The translations under genes were made by a program, and so were the position numbers. The notes beneath the pieces were generated by a model. That model made no database searches. It was not told the DNA's origin and saw only the letters and a list, made by a program, of their open reading frames with translations. Shown in pieces: positions 1-8,518 of a stretch of 64,000 nt of DNA. The stretch is from the NCBI RefSeq assembly GCF_003058165.1, contig NZ_QBUC01000003.1, positions 62,001 to 126,000 of the forward strand, written 5' to 3'. This DNA is from Paenisporosarcina sp. OV554. GTDB lineage: Bacteria; Bacillota; Bacilli; Bacillales_A; Planococcaceae. The first letter of the stretch is position 1; the number at the start of each line of letters is the position of its first letter.

Positions 1-1
1 A

Positions 2-187
2 TACAAGCAATATACATGGTATGAAGTAAATCGCGATGAGCTGCCTGAAATCGCTGAACAATATGATGTTATGGGGATTCCAAGTCTTTTAATTTATCAG
101 AACAACGAGAAAAAAGCTCATTTGCATAGTGCAAACGCAAAATCACCTGATCAAGTAACTGAATTTCTTCAAAGCCAAAAAGGATAG
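2..187 (+). CDS. Thioredoxin-like protein, C-terminal part (YtpP-like)
   Basis: The window opens inside this gene; 61 codons to TAG are visible. The segment MGIPSLLIY carries the cis-proline that closes the active site of thioredoxin folds; the CxxC region would lie upstream of the window. The tail (HLHSANAKSPDQVTEFL) resembles the small cytoplasmic thioredoxin-like YtpP family of Bacillus, which is the basis for the name. It ends directly at a hairpin terminator. Thioredoxin fold is fairly sure; the exact family is inference. Confidence 0.75.
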   Translation, partial: YKQYTWYEVNRDELPEIAEQYDVMGIPSLLIYQNNEKKAHLHSANAKSPDQVTEFLQSQKG

Positions 188-212
188 ACCATGTGTCTGT
201 CCTTTTTTTTTG
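176..212 (+). terminator. Rho-independent terminator after thioredoxin-like gene
   Basis: An AAAGGATAGAC / GTCTGTCCTTT stem (one wobble) overlaps the stop codon and is followed by eight T. Confidence 0.8.
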
Positions 213-252
213 CTATACTAAATGAAAATAGCAACTATCGGAGTGGACAAAG

Positions 253-720
253 ATGTCACAAGAAATAGAAGTAAAGCAATTAAAAGACAAGATTAAGTAT
301 TACGAAAATATTATTAATAATATGTCTGCCCCCGTCATTCCTTCAGTGGTACCTGGCACAATATTGATACCTATTGCAGGATATATGTTTAAAGAACGTT
401 TTGACATGATACAAACTAAAGCTCTTCAATATGCAGGAGATAACCGTGATACTGAGCAAGCAATTTTCGACTTTACCGGTGTCTCCGTTGAAGATGTTGC
501 ATCATTTGACTATAATGATTTAGCTACTGAGATTTTTAAATTAAACAGTTCGCTAAAACTGATGGGCATCCGTCCAATGTACGTTGGATTTAATCCTCGT
601 TTCGTTCGTGAAATTGTTCATGCAGGTATTCATGTAGAAATTGAAACATATGTAAGTTTTCGTGCAGCTCTTAAACGTTTATTACAAGAAAGCAACCAGT
701 CACTTCACACTATTCGGTGA
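253..720 (+). CDS. Stand-alone STAS-domain protein, RsbR/RsbS type
   Basis: 155 residues. A short coiled N-terminus (residues 1-25) is followed by the segment SAPVIPSVVPGTILIPIAG and a STAS domain (about 28-150), arranged as in the C-terminal half of RsbR paralogues. The DFTGVS motif around residue 73 matches the phosphorylatable Thr of RsbR-type proteins (D-x-T-G-V); the second region is ETYVSFRAAL near 135. There is no N-terminal globin, PAS or LOV sensor, so it may act as a partner or decoy in a stressosome feeding a sigma-B-like pathway, but no rsb genes are adjacent. Start ATG has GGAGTGG upstream. Family confident, role inferred. Confidence 0.75.
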   Translation: MSQEIEVKQLKDKIKYYENIINNMSAPVIPSVVPGTILIPIAGYMFKERFDMIQTKALQYAGDNRDTEQAIFDFTGVSVEDVASFDYNDLATEIFKLNSSLKLMGIRPMYVGFNPRFVREIVHAGIHVEIETYVSFRAALKRLLQESNQSLHTIR

Positions 721-737
721 ATACTGATTGCTTTTTA
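690..737 (+). terminator. Terminator overlapping the STAS gene end
   Basis: AGCAACCAGT pairs with ACTGATTGCT (one mismatch), enclosing an inner TCAC/GTGA helix, then TTTTTATTTT. The stem uses the last codons of the gene. Confidence 0.6.
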
Positions 738-832
738 TTTTGGATAAAACCTAATTAATGGATATTCTTTCTTCTTACTTTTCCTTACTTCATATGCTTC
801 AAATCTATTAAAAACTTCTAGTACCTTATTAC

Positions 833-861
833 TTGAAAATTAGTTTAATATACTTTACATT
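833..861 (+). promoter_or_regulatory. Promoter of katA
   Basis: TTGAAA at 833-838, 17-nt spacer, TACATT at 856-861. It lies 40-70 nt upstream of the catalase start and just upstream of the PerR-type box. Confidence 0.6.
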
Positions 862-876
862 TGAATTAGTACTTTT

Positions 877-891
877 TTGTAATGATTATAA
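877..891 (+). promoter_or_regulatory. PerR-type operator of katA
   Basis: TTGTAATGATTATAA differs from the Bacillus PerR consensus (TTATAATNATTATAA) at one position. It lies between the promoter and the katA ribosome site, where binding would block transcription until peroxide oxidises PerR. Family knowledge plus sequence match; binding not shown. Confidence 0.75.
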
Positions 892-904
892 ATAAGGAGT
901 GGAA

Positions 905-2356
905 ATGATGAAAAAACATTTAACAACCAACCAAGGAGTGCCGATTGGTGATAATCAAAATTCACGCACAGCCGGTGAACGCGGACCAACACTTATGGAG
1001 GATTATCAATTAATAGAAAAATTAGCTCATTTTGACCGTGAACGTGTGCCAGAACGTGTTGTTCATGCTCGTGGTGCAGCTGCACATGGTAAATTTGTTT
1101 TGAAAAATAGTATGAAAAAATATACTCGAGCTGCATTCTTACAAAATGAAGGACAAGAAACTCCATTGTTCGCTCGCTTCTCAACAGTAATTCACGGACT
1201 CCACTCTCCTGAGACGGCTCGTGACCCACGTGGCTTCTCTGTGAAATTTTATACAGAAGAAGGCAACTATGATTTTGTTGGTAATAATTTGCCCGTATTC
1301 TTTATCCGAGATGCAATTAAATTCCCAGACGTAATTCATTCATTAAAACCAGATCCACGCACAAATCTTCAAGATGCTGCACGTCTTTTTGATTTCATGG
1401 GCTTATCCCCTGAATCGACAAATATGTTAATTCACTTATTTACAGATGAAGGAATTCCACAAGATTACCGTCACCTACGTGGTTCTTCTGTCCATTCGTT
1501 CAAATGGATTTCAGCAGAAGGAAAAACTACATATGTGAAACTACGTTGGGTGCCTAAACAAGGCGTGAAAAACTTATCAATCGAAGAAGCGGCTGAACAG
1601 CAAGGAAAAGATTTCAGTCATGCAACGCGTGATTTATATGAAGCAATTGAGCGTGGAGACTATCCAGAATGGGATTTATTTGTTCAAACTTTGAAACCTG
1701 AAGACATGGATAACTTTGACTTTGATCCACTTGACTCTACGAAAGATTGGTTAGAGAAAGACTTCCCTTATGAGTTGGTCGGAACAATGACTTTAAATCG
1801 AAATGTAGACAACTTCTTTGCAGAAACAGAATCAGTTGGATTCAATCCAGGTGTTCTAGTACCGGGTATACAACCATCTGAAGATAAAATGTTGCAAGGT
1901 CGTTTGTTCTCTTACTCAGATACACAACGCTACCGTATTGGTGCAAACTACTTACAGTTGCCAATAAATGCACCAAAATGTCCATTCTCAAATAACCAAC
2001 GTGACGGCGCTATGCCATTTAGACAACAAACGTCTCGCGTAAATTACGAACCAAATAGTTTCGACTCAGAACCAAAAGAAGTGCCTGAATTCAAAGAATT
2101 TGATCAACCAATTTCAGGAGTTGCGGGTAAAAACGCAATCGAAAAAACAAATAACTTCGGTCAAGCTGGTGAAATTTATAGAAGTTATGATGAATCGACA
2201 AAACAAGCATTAATTAAAAACTTACTTGATCAGTTCTCTGGCATTGAAAATCGCGATATCGTAGGTCGAGCGATTGCAAACTTCCACAGAGCAGATGAAT
2301 CATTAGGACATGCATTAGCTGAAGGTGCAAACGTTGAAGTTCATCTATATTTATAA
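905..2356 (+). CDS. katA: Monofunctional haem catalase
   Basis: 483 residues, the usual size of small-subunit clade 3 catalases; breaks H2O2 into water and O2 in the cytoplasm. Distal haem residues are visible: His54 in RVVHARGAAAHG, Asn127 in FVGNNLPVFF and the proximal haem ligand Tyr337 in RLFSYSDTQRYRIG. A GTG at 899 is in frame, but AAGGAG sits at 893-898, so ATG 905 or ATG 908 is the likely start. Its own promoter, PerR-type box and terminator make it a single-gene peroxide-inducible unit. Confidence 0.95.
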   Translation: MMKKHLTTNQGVPIGDNQNSRTAGERGPTLMEDYQLIEKLAHFDRERVPERVVHARGAAAHGKFVLKNSMKKYTRAAFLQNEGQETPLFARFSTVIHGLHSPETARDPRGFSVKFYTEEGNYDFVGNNLPVFFIRDAIKFPDVIHSLKPDPRTNLQDAARLFDFMGLSPESTNMLIHLFTDEGIPQDYRHLRGSSVHSFKWISAEGKTTYVKLRWVPKQGVKNLSIEEAAEQQGKDFSHATRDLYEAIERGDYPEWDLFVQTLKPEDMDNFDFDPLDSTKDWLEKDFPYELVGTMTLNRNVDNFFAETESVGFNPGVLVPGIQPSEDKMLQGRLFSYSDTQRYRIGANYLQLPINAPKCPFSNNQRDGAMPFRQQTSRVNYEPNSFDSEPKEVPEFKEFDQPISGVAGKNAIEKTNNFGQAGEIYRSYDESTKQALIKNLLDQFSGIENRDIVGRAIANFHRADESLGHALAEGANVEVHLYL

Positions 2357-2404
2357 AATTAATAACTAAATAGATGTTTACTTTCCTATTTTAGATTTGA
2401 TATT

Positions 2405-2454
2405 AAAAGAGTTTTTCCGTACTGTTAAAACAGATGGAAAAACTCTTTTTTATA
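2405..2454 (+). terminator. katA terminator
   Basis: A perfect 14-bp stem (AAAAGAGTTTTTCC / GGAAAAACTCTTTT) is followed by a T run. It argues against an in-frame start at 2397 for the next gene. Confidence 0.85.
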
Positions 2455-2501
2455 TTTTGCTCTTACTAATATTTACTTACTTTTCCTTAAGAGGTGAATT
2501 C

Positions 2502-3023
2502 ATGCGTACGCAATTAGACGTTAAAGGTCTTTCTCAATACGACAAATCCATAAAATCCAATTATCAACCTTCTGCTTGTGGGCCTGTGACTACTTTGACC
2601 ATCCTACGCTACTGGATGCCAAACGCTTGCCCATACAATACCAATCAATTATACGAGTTACTTGGAAGTACTCGTATTGGTTTATTTACTTGGCTATTAA
2701 AGCGTAATTTGCGGAAGATTCTTGGGCCTACTTGGGAAGTAAATACATGTTCAATAGATGACGCAAAATCTGAACTTCTTGAAGGACGTCCTGTAGCATG
2801 CAAATTTGATCGCTATTTTTCTTTCCACTGGTTTGGCACATATGAATTTGCCTACCACTGGGTTCCGCTCATAGGATTTGAAGAAAATGAAAACGGCTTA
2901 ACGCTGATTCTCCATGATAATGGTGGAAGAAATCGCGAAAGCCGCATTCGAAAGGTTTCATATGAAAAGAATCAGGAGATTTTAACGTTTGTCAAAATTG
3001 TCCCACATAGTCTGAATTCCTAA
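2502..3023 (+). CDS. C39-like (papain-fold) peptidase-family protein
   Basis: 173 residues from ATG 2502, chosen because AAGAGGTG lies 5 nt upstream; the longer frame from 2397 runs through the katA terminator. The motif QPSACGPVT places a nucleophile-like Cys at residue 26, and HWVPLIGF with LHDNGG downstream fit the His and Asp/Asn of C39 or C39-like domains. No signal peptide or ABC transporter is present, so a bacteriocin-maturation role is not supported; it may be a cytosolic C39-like protein of unknown substrate. Confidence 0.6.
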   Translation: MRTQLDVKGLSQYDKSIKSNYQPSACGPVTTLTILRYWMPNACPYNTNQLYELLGSTRIGLFTWLLKRNLRKILGPTWEVNTCSIDDAKSELLEGRPVACKFDRYFSFHWFGTYEFAYHWVPLIGFEENENGLTLILHDNGGRNRESRIRKVSYEKNQEILTFVKIVPHSLNS

Positions 3024-3025
3024 CG

Positions 3026-3916
3026 TTAAATAGGATACAAAGACCGTGCATATCTACTTGTAATACCAAATCCAGCTTGATCAAGTTGTAGCATTAGTTC
3101 ATTACTGTAAGAAGGAATGAGTAGCTGGTCCAGTTCAATTGGTAATTCCATCTCACAATGAATCGTCGCTAGTTTTTTTGACAAACGTAACATGTCCATA
3201 TTCTCTTGAATCTTCTTTTGTTGGCCTGGTTTCAATTCGTGTAGTGAATCAATTACGCCTTCAACCGAACCGTAATTTTGAATCAATTGGAGCGCACTTT
3301 TAGGACCGATCCCTTTTACTCCCGGGTACCCATCACTCGAATCCCCCATGAATGCTTTCACATCTGCAAAAACAGATGGTTCGATTTGATATTCTTCTAA
3401 AAATCGATCATACGTATATTCATCATAAATGGTATACCCTTTTTTGGTGAAAGCGATTTTAGTTGTTGGGGAAAGCAATTGCAATAAATCTTTATCTCCG
3501 CTAACGATCGTAATATTCGCTTCGTCCTGCCATTTGCATACCATAGAACCGATTAAATCATCCGCTTCCATTCCAACTTCCCCAAAATTTTGCCACCCTA
3601 GCATTTTAGATATATCTTTTGCCATATCAAATTGAGGAATCATTTCTTCAGGAGGAGCTGGTCTATTAGATTTATAACCATCAAACAAATCATTACGGAA
3701 TGTATGCATACCCATATCCCAACAAATAGCCATATGAGTTGGTTGCATCATTTGCTTTGCTGATAATACGTGACGCGCAAATCCTTGAACACCATTTGTA
3801 GGTACCCCATGTTCGTTACGAAAATATTGATTAAATACAGATGTTGCAAAAAATGATCGGAATAGCAACGCCATTCCATCGACTAATAAAATATGTGGTT
3901 TTTCAGTGGATTGCAT
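3026..3916 (-). CDS. 5'-3' exonuclease, PolA N-terminal-domain type (YpcP-like)
   Basis: 296 residues from ATG 3916, preceded by AGGAG at 5 nt; an in-frame GTG at 3946 lacks a ribosome site. The family removes RNA/DNA flaps during Okazaki fragment processing and repair. Acidic metal-binding motifs are visible (LLVDGMALLFR, EADDLIG, VSGDKDLLQL), as is the helix-3-turn-helix DNA-binding segment GVKGIGPKSALQLI. There is no polymerase domain, so this is the stand-alone paralogue. It converges on the C39-like gene, whose stop lies 2 nt away. Confidence 0.9.
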   Translation of the reverse strand: MQSTEKPHILLVDGMALLFRSFFATSVFNQYFRNEHGVPTNGVQGFARHVLSAKQMMQPTHMAICWDMGMHTFRNDLFDGYKSNRPAPPEEMIPQFDMAKDISKMLGWQNFGEVGMEADDLIGSMVCKWQDEANITIVSGDKDLLQLLSPTTKIAFTKKGYTIYDEYTYDRFLEEYQIEPSVFADVKAFMGDSSDGYPGVKGIGPKSALQLIQNYGSVEGVIDSLHELKPGQQKKIQENMDMLRLSKKLATIHCEMELPIELDQLLIPSYSNELMLQLDQAGFGITSRYARSLYPI

Positions 3917-4105
3917 GTAATCTCCTCTTTCTTCTATTGTTTTCACAAAGGTATATCGCCATTTAAATGACAGAGAATTATTTTCATGTGATCCTCTTAA
4001 TTATTAACCTTCTATTATTATAGCAAATAAAGCGATAAAATTTCGGAAAACATCGATTTACAAAGGCTTGATTAGTGTTGGATTCGGGTAAAGTAAGGGA
4101 ATTAG

Positions 4106-4588
4106 ATGAGAATGGGGATGCCTAAAATGGTTATACATCATGGGTCACTATATTGGCCAACCACTTACCCTAAACAAGGATCTAGAAAAGTTCCCGAACG
4201 ATTATCTTTTTATGATGTAGTCATTGTTGGCGGAGGAATGTCCGGTTCTTTATCTGCTCTCGCGTTAGTCGAAGCGGGACTGAGTGTCGCAATACTTGAT
4301 AAACGTCAAATGGCTACAGGAAGTACGATGGCAAACACTGGACTTCTTCAATATTCAATTGACATTATGCTTCATGAATTGATTGATCAAATTGGAGAAT
4401 GTGAAGCTGTGCGGTTTTATCAAATTTGCTGTCCAACCAAAGATAAGCACTACTATTTGCTCGGCTATGGAGGAAACGGGACAGTCTATAGCATGTTGGG
4501 GTCCCACATTCTCCGTAATCTAATAATTTACGGTGATCACCCTGATGCAGACCTCGTAACATTGGATCGAAAATATGGAGTTAAATAA
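4106..4588 (+). pseudogene. FAD-dependent oxidoreductase (DAO family) with internal deletion
   Basis: 160 codons where the glycine/D-amino-acid-oxidase family has about 370-400. The N-terminal dinucleotide fold is intact (VVIVGGGMSGSLSALALVEAG, then ATGSTMANTGLLQYS), but after RFYQIC near nt 4425 the frame jumps to a typical C-terminal end (HYYLLGYGGNGTVYS, then DHPDADLVTLDR). The middle, including most of the substrate domain, is missing and the joint is in frame. It is unlikely to make an active enzyme. An assembly artefact is an alternative. Confidence 0.75.
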
Positions 4589-4590
4589 AG

Positions 4591-4618
4591 AAAAATGCTG
4601 TTTAATGCAGTGTTTTTC
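4591..4618 (+). terminator. Hairpin terminator after the oxidoreductase remnant
   Basis: AAAAATGCTG pairs with CAGTGTTTTT (two G-U pairs), with the T run in the right arm; it sits between the two convergent broken genes. Confidence 0.5.
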
Positions 4619-4662
4619 ACGTTTCATTAATTGTTTTGTTTGACTATACACTATTATAACTC

Positions 4663-5098
4663 TCAAATAATTTTTGCTAATTCATCCCGTGTACTCGGCA
4701 ATTTGTTTTTAACCTTATCATTGCTCCAAGGTTCTTCTGTGTAAAAACTAGCAAAAGATTGATTTTCATATCTTGGTACAACGTGCATATGGTAATGGGA
4801 CAATTCATCAATTTTCCCGCCGTTTTGACAGATGGAAATACCATCTGGATTATATGTTTTTTTATAGCCTTTGAAACTAGTTGAGAAGCCTTCATTACTG
4901 CATTGGCACTGAATCAAATTCATCTACATAACCAAAATGCTTCTTAGGTAAAATTAATGTGTGCCCTTCGTTAAAAGGGTCGTGGTCTAAAAAACAACAA
5001 ACATAATCATTTTCATAAACCACATGAACGAATGCCTCTTTATTTGCCAATGCACATCCTAAACAATCCGAACTCTTTTGTGTATAATCCGTTTTCAC
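4663..5098 (-). pseudogene. HIT-family protein, two frameshifts
   Basis: The reading frame starts at GTG 5098 (AAGAGGCG upstream) with SSDCLGCALANKEAF and NEGHTLILPKKHF, then shifts near 4905-4915, continues as MKASQLVSKAIKKH, and shifts again near 4852 after an A7 run, to end with NPDGISICQNGG and LSHYHMHVVPRYE. The last part holds the His-x-His-x-His motif of nucleotide-binding HIT hydrolases. No single frame is complete. Two separate indels suggest real decay, though the second lies beside a homopolymer and could be a sequencing error. Confidence 0.8.
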
Positions 5099-5186
5099 AT
5101 AGCTCGCCTCTTTGAAATCATATAGGAATACTTTTTGTAATATAAACATCATTTTATCCCAATAATACTGCCATATATTATCTATT

Positions 5187-5252
5187 AAAATAACACTTCA
5201 ATTCGCAATGCTTTCTGTGGCAGAAAACAAAAGAATTGAAGTGCTATTTTTG
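5187..5252. terminator. Bidirectional terminator downstream of hutH
   Basis: An 11-bp perfect stem CACTTCAATTC / GAATTGAAGTG is flanked by A and T runs; an inner TTTCTG/CAGAAA helix fills the loop. On the minus strand it follows the hutH stop. Confidence 0.75.
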
Positions 5253-5292
5253 AGGTCATCCGCTTGATTTTTGTGCTACAACTATAGTGTTT

Positions 5293-6819
5293 TTATTGAA
5301 ATGATAATGTAATTTTAGTTGAATAACTGGCAATGCCTGTTTCATTCTTCAAATGAGTACTAATGCGTTCAATATCAGTGCTAAAAATCCGATCCTCTAC
5401 CATTGATGGTGTGAATGAACGGAATTCATCCCATTTATCTTGTAGAGATGGAGACATTTTTTCTTTTCCACGATATTCTGTTCCTTGAAGCGCACAAAAA
5501 GCTTCTATTGCCAACACGCGTCGTGCATTTTGAATCATCATTCCAGCGTGACGAGCACCAATTGTTCCCATACTTACATGGTCTTCTTGATTGGCTGACG
5601 ATGGAATTGAATCCACAGATGCTGGATGTGCTAACGTTTTATTCTCAGAAACTAAACTAGCAGCTGCATATTGCAGAATCATAGCACCTGATTGAAGTCC
5701 TGGTTGTGGACTAAGGAAAGGTGGCAATCCTTCGTTTAATTGTGGATTTACTAATCGTTCGATTCGTCGTTCCGAAACATTCGCAAGCTCTGCGACTGCT
5801 AATTTTAGAAAGTCCATCGCAAAAGCAATAGGCTGGCCATGGAAGTTGCCACCAGAAATAATGACGTCTCCATCTTCAAAAATCAGTGGATTATCTGTTG
5901 CTGCATTCATTTCAATTTCCAATTTCTCTTTTACATAGCCAAGGACTTGCCAGCTCGCACCGTGTATTTGAGGAATGCATCGTAGTGAATATGCGTCTTG
6001 CACTCGTTTCTCCCCTTGTTTTGTCACGAGTTTACTGCCTTCTAGCCACTCAAGCATTCTTCTAGCTACATCAACTTGTTCAACGTAACCACGCGCTTGA
6101 TGAACAGCGGGATGAAAAGCATCTGTAATGCCATGTAATGCTTCCATAGTCATTGCTGCAATCCATTCACTTTGATAAGCAAGTGTCTCAGCTTCCAACC
6201 AATTCACCACGCCTTGAGCTGTCATCGCTTGTGTTCCGTTTATTAGTGCTAAACCTTCTTTAGCTTCTAATACAAGTGGATCCATACCACGAGTTGCCCA
6301 CACTTCCGAAGCAGCCACGTGTTGACCTTTGTTCCATACAAATCCTTCGCCGACTAAAACAAGCGCTAAGTGTGACAAAGGAGCCAAATCACCAGAAGCC
6401 CCAAGAGATCCTTGAGAAGGGATTACTGGATGAATCTGATGGTTAACCATATATGCTAAACGCTCTAATACCTCAACTCGTATTCCTGAAAAGCCTTTCA
6501 ATAATGCATTTAATCGTAGAACGACCATGGCGCGAGATACATGTTCTTCAAAAGGCTCACCAATCCCACATGCATGTGAACGAATTAAATGAAGTTGTAA
6601 TGCACGAACATCTTCTTCATTAATACTGACATCGCTAAATTTTCCAAATCCCGTATTAATCCCATAAACTGTTTTACCTTCTCTTACGATTCTGTCCACA
6701 GCTTCACGGCTTTTTTGAACACGAACTAATGCATTTTTATCTAAATCTATTTTTTCTTGTTGAAATAAAATGGATCGCATTTCTTCTAAATGTAAATTCT
6801 CACCTGTTAATAAAATCAT
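5293..6819 (-). CDS. hutH: Histidine ammonia-lyase
   Basis: 508 residues, standard length; converts histidine to trans-urocanate and ammonia, first step of histidine degradation. The Ala-Ser-Gly triplet that forms the MIO cofactor is at residues 141-143 ([16 protein letters not shown]), and [13 protein letters not shown] near 52-64 is conserved. ATG 6819 is chosen (AGAGGGG upstream); an in-frame GTG at 6828 is too close to that site. None of hutU, hutI, hutG or hutP is adjacent, so the rest of the pathway, if present, lies elsewhere. Confidence 0.95.
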   Translation of the reverse strand: MILLTGENLHLEEMRSILFQQEKIDLDKNALVRVQKSREAVDRIVREGKTVYGINTGFGKFSDVSINEEDVRALQLHLIRSHACGIGEPFEEHVSRAMVVLRLNALLKGFSGIRVEVLERLAYMVNHQIHPVIPSQGSLGASGDLAPLSHLALVLVGEGFVWNKGQHVAASEVWATRGMDPLVLEAKEGLALINGTQAMTAQGVVNWLEAETLAYQSEWIAAMTMEALHGITDAFHPAVHQARGYVEQVDVARRMLEWLEGSKLVTKQGEKRVQDAYSLRCIPQIHGASWQVLGYVKEKLEIEMNAATDNPLIFEDGDVIISGGNFHGQPIAFAMDFLKLAVAELANVSERRIERLVNPQLNEGLPPFLSPQPGLQSGAMILQYAAASLVSENKTLAHPASVDSIPSSANQEDHVSMGTIGARHAGMMIQNARRVLAIEAFCALQGTEYRGKEKMSPSLQDKWDEFRSFTPSMVEDRIFSTDIERISTHLKNETGIASYSTKITLSFQ

Positions 6820-6968
6820 ATTAAACACCCCTCTGTCTCGAGTATAAGTGCGTCATATTATAAGTTCAATTGTTTTCTTCCAAATTCTAACAAGATACAG
6901 TGGTAGTGTATCAGCGTGCAAAAGTGTTAATATAGAAAATATTCACAATTATTAAAAGGGGGATTCTT

Positions 6969-7454
6969 ATGAATTGGCAATCTATGTTTCATTATCATCA
7001 GTGGGCAACTCAAAAACTACTCAATCACGTAGAATCAAAAGACGAAGCTATTTTTCACCAGGTAGCAAAGAATTCATTTAAAACGATTAGTGAAACCTAT
7101 TCACATGTTTTAAGTGTGGACTACCTGTGGTTCAAAAGATTGACTGGAATTGAGAAGCCTGAATGGAAAGAATTCGACGTAAGCACGGTGTCAGTCACAA
7201 AAGAAGGTTTTGCACAGTTACATGAAGAGATGAAACAATTTTTTGAAACCCTGACAAATGAGCAATGGAAAGAAACTCTGAACTTTACGAATATTAAAGG
7301 CGATCCGTTTTCCAATACAAGAGAAGAAATGTTCTTTACCTTCATTAATCACTCTTCCTATCATCGTGGTCAAGTGACCTCGTTCTTAAGACAATTTGAC
7401 TTGGAAGGAATACCCGTTGATTATATTTATTTTGCAAATGAAACTCAAAGCTAA
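6969..7454 (+). CDS. DinB-family protein
   Basis: 161 residues of the DinB/YfiT-like four-helix metal-binding fold. Candidate metal His residues sit at the N-terminus (MFHYHQWATQKLL), near residue 46 (YSHVLSVDYLW) and in NHSSYHRGQV near 137, the typical triad spacing. Family members include thiol S-transferases and DNA-damage-inducible proteins; no substrate can be read here. Start ATG follows AAAGGGGG. It precedes a GNAT gene by 18 nt and is probably co-transcribed with it. Confidence 0.85.
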   Translation: MNWQSMFHYHQWATQKLLNHVESKDEAIFHQVAKNSFKTISETYSHVLSVDYLWFKRLTGIEKPEWKEFDVSTVSVTKEGFAQLHEEMKQFFETLTNEQWKETLNFTNIKGDPFSNTREEMFFTFINHSSYHRGQVTSFLRQFDLEGIPVDYIYFANETQS

Positions 7455-7472
7455 TAGATGGAGGTAATCCCC

Positions 7473-8024
7473 TTGTCCTTTCCTGTACTAGAGACTAATA
7501 GACTTCGATTGATCGAGTTGAATCCAACGCACGCTGACCATCTTTTCAATCAGTTTTCCCGAAAAGATGTAACGCGGTACTACGGTATGGATCCCCTCAT
7601 TACATTGGAACAAGCAGAAAAAATGATTACTAATATGAATAATGGCTACAAGGAAAAACGCTCCGCACGTTGGGGCATTCAACTTAAAGAAACGGACGAA
7701 TTGGCTGGAACCATTGGGTTGAACAGCCTTCAGCTATGGAGCAAAAAATGTGAAGTCGGATACGACCTGCATCCAGATTTCTGGGGCAACGGGTATATTA
7801 AAGAAGCATTAGAAGAAGTCTTGGGCTATTGCTTTGAAACACTCATGCTATCTCGTGTGGGAGCAGTTACATTTCCAGAAAATGAAGCGTCATGGAAGTT
7901 GTTGTTGAAGGTAGGGTTTGAAAAAGAAGGACTGCTAAGGAATTATTTATACCAAGGCGGAGAAAATCACAATGCTTTGGTTTTTTCGATTACGAAAGAA
8001 GTATGGAATCAACTTCATTCATAA
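7473..8024 (+). CDS. GNAT N-acetyltransferase, RimJ/RimL-type
   Basis: 183 residues if translation starts at TTG 7473, which has GGAGGT at a 7-nt distance; an in-frame ATG at 7458 lies upstream of that site. The protein has the ETNRLRLIEL start, the acetyl-CoA region (GYDLHPDFWGNGYIKEAL) and the C-terminal ENEASWKLLLKVGFEKEG typical of ribosomal-protein-type acetyltransferases. The substrate is unknown. A strong terminator follows directly. Confidence 0.85.
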   Translation: MSFPVLETNRLRLIELNPTHADHLFNQFSRKDVTRYYGMDPLITLEQAEKMITNMNNGYKEKRSARWGIQLKETDELAGTIGLNSLQLWSKKCEVGYDLHPDFWGNGYIKEALEEVLGYCFETLMLSRVGAVTFPENEASWKLLLKVGFEKEGLLRNYLYQGGENHNALVFSITKEVWNQLHS

Positions 8025-8027
8025 ATG

Positions 8028-8066
8028 GAAAAGAGGATGCACCAACTTTGGTGCATCCTCTTTCAT
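8028..8066 (+). terminator. Terminator after GNAT gene
   Basis: A perfect 15-bp stem (AAAGAGGATGCACCA / TGGTGCATCCTCTTT) with a 4-nt loop, immediately after the stop codon. Confidence 0.85.
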
Positions 8067-8162
8067 CATTTGTTAGGATTTTTCAATTCTACCTTAACAT
8101 CACCTTCTATGAAATTTGGATATGCAAGTAATTTCAAATGTAGAGGATTTTTAGAGTCTGAC

Positions 8163-8412
8163 AGGTTTCCAGTTCGCTTCGGACGCTTTACCTGCTGCAC
8201 AATAATCTAGAGAATAAAGAGGATGGGCTTGTGACTGCGTCACTCGACCACCTCTCTTTTTGTAGATTATCCTGCGGCGGGTGTGCATCCTTCGCTCCCT
8301 TGCAACCTGGAAGGACACAGTAATTTTGGTTTGGTTTACTACAGAATTGAAGGCTTCTTTAAGTAGATGTTCGGCCGAAGATGCTATTTCGGCCTCTACC
8401 TGCTTTTTTTAT
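8163..8412 (+). repeat. 250-bp structured interspersed repeat, copy 1
   Basis: Aligns along its whole length with 48017-48265 (direct) and 48335-48554 (inverted). Shared blocks include CGCTTCGGACGCTTT, CCTGCTGCA, GGGCTTGTGAC, CCTTCGCTCCCTTGCAACCT, TTTGGTTTACTA and TTCGGCCGAAGAT. It folds as nested helices: AGGTT/AACCT, GGACGC/GCGTCC-like, CTGCTGCA/TGCGGCGG, ATAATCTA/TAGATTAT and a GTGAC/GTCAC tip. The right end (8366-8412) is a GTAGA-GGCCGAA hairpin followed by T7, like an intrinsic terminator. No protein is encoded. It could be a MITE-like element or a multicopy RNA; no name is known to me. Confidence 0.8.
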
Positions 8413-8454
8413 TTCGCCTAATTTAAAGAATGCGAAACATCCAGGATTCGTACA

Positions 8455-8505
8455 TGATAAAACCTCAACCATTCTAAACATCATAAAGGATTGAGGTTTT
8501 ATCTT
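8455..8505 (-). terminator. Terminator of the S8 protease gene
   Basis: A 13-bp stem GATAAAACCTCAA / TTGAGGTTTTATC lies about 15 nt beyond the protease stop codon; the T-rich arm reads on the minus strand. Confidence 0.7.
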
Positions 8506-8518
8506 ATGGTTTCTTTTT

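Noticed and set aside
2397-2501. N-terminal extension of the C39-like gene from 2397
   Set aside because: It reads through the katA terminator stem and lacks a ribosome site; ATG 2502 has AAGAGGTG in place.
8025-8210. 61-codon plus-strand frame after the GNAT gene
   Set aside because: It starts in the terminator hairpin and runs into the repeat; no ribosome site.
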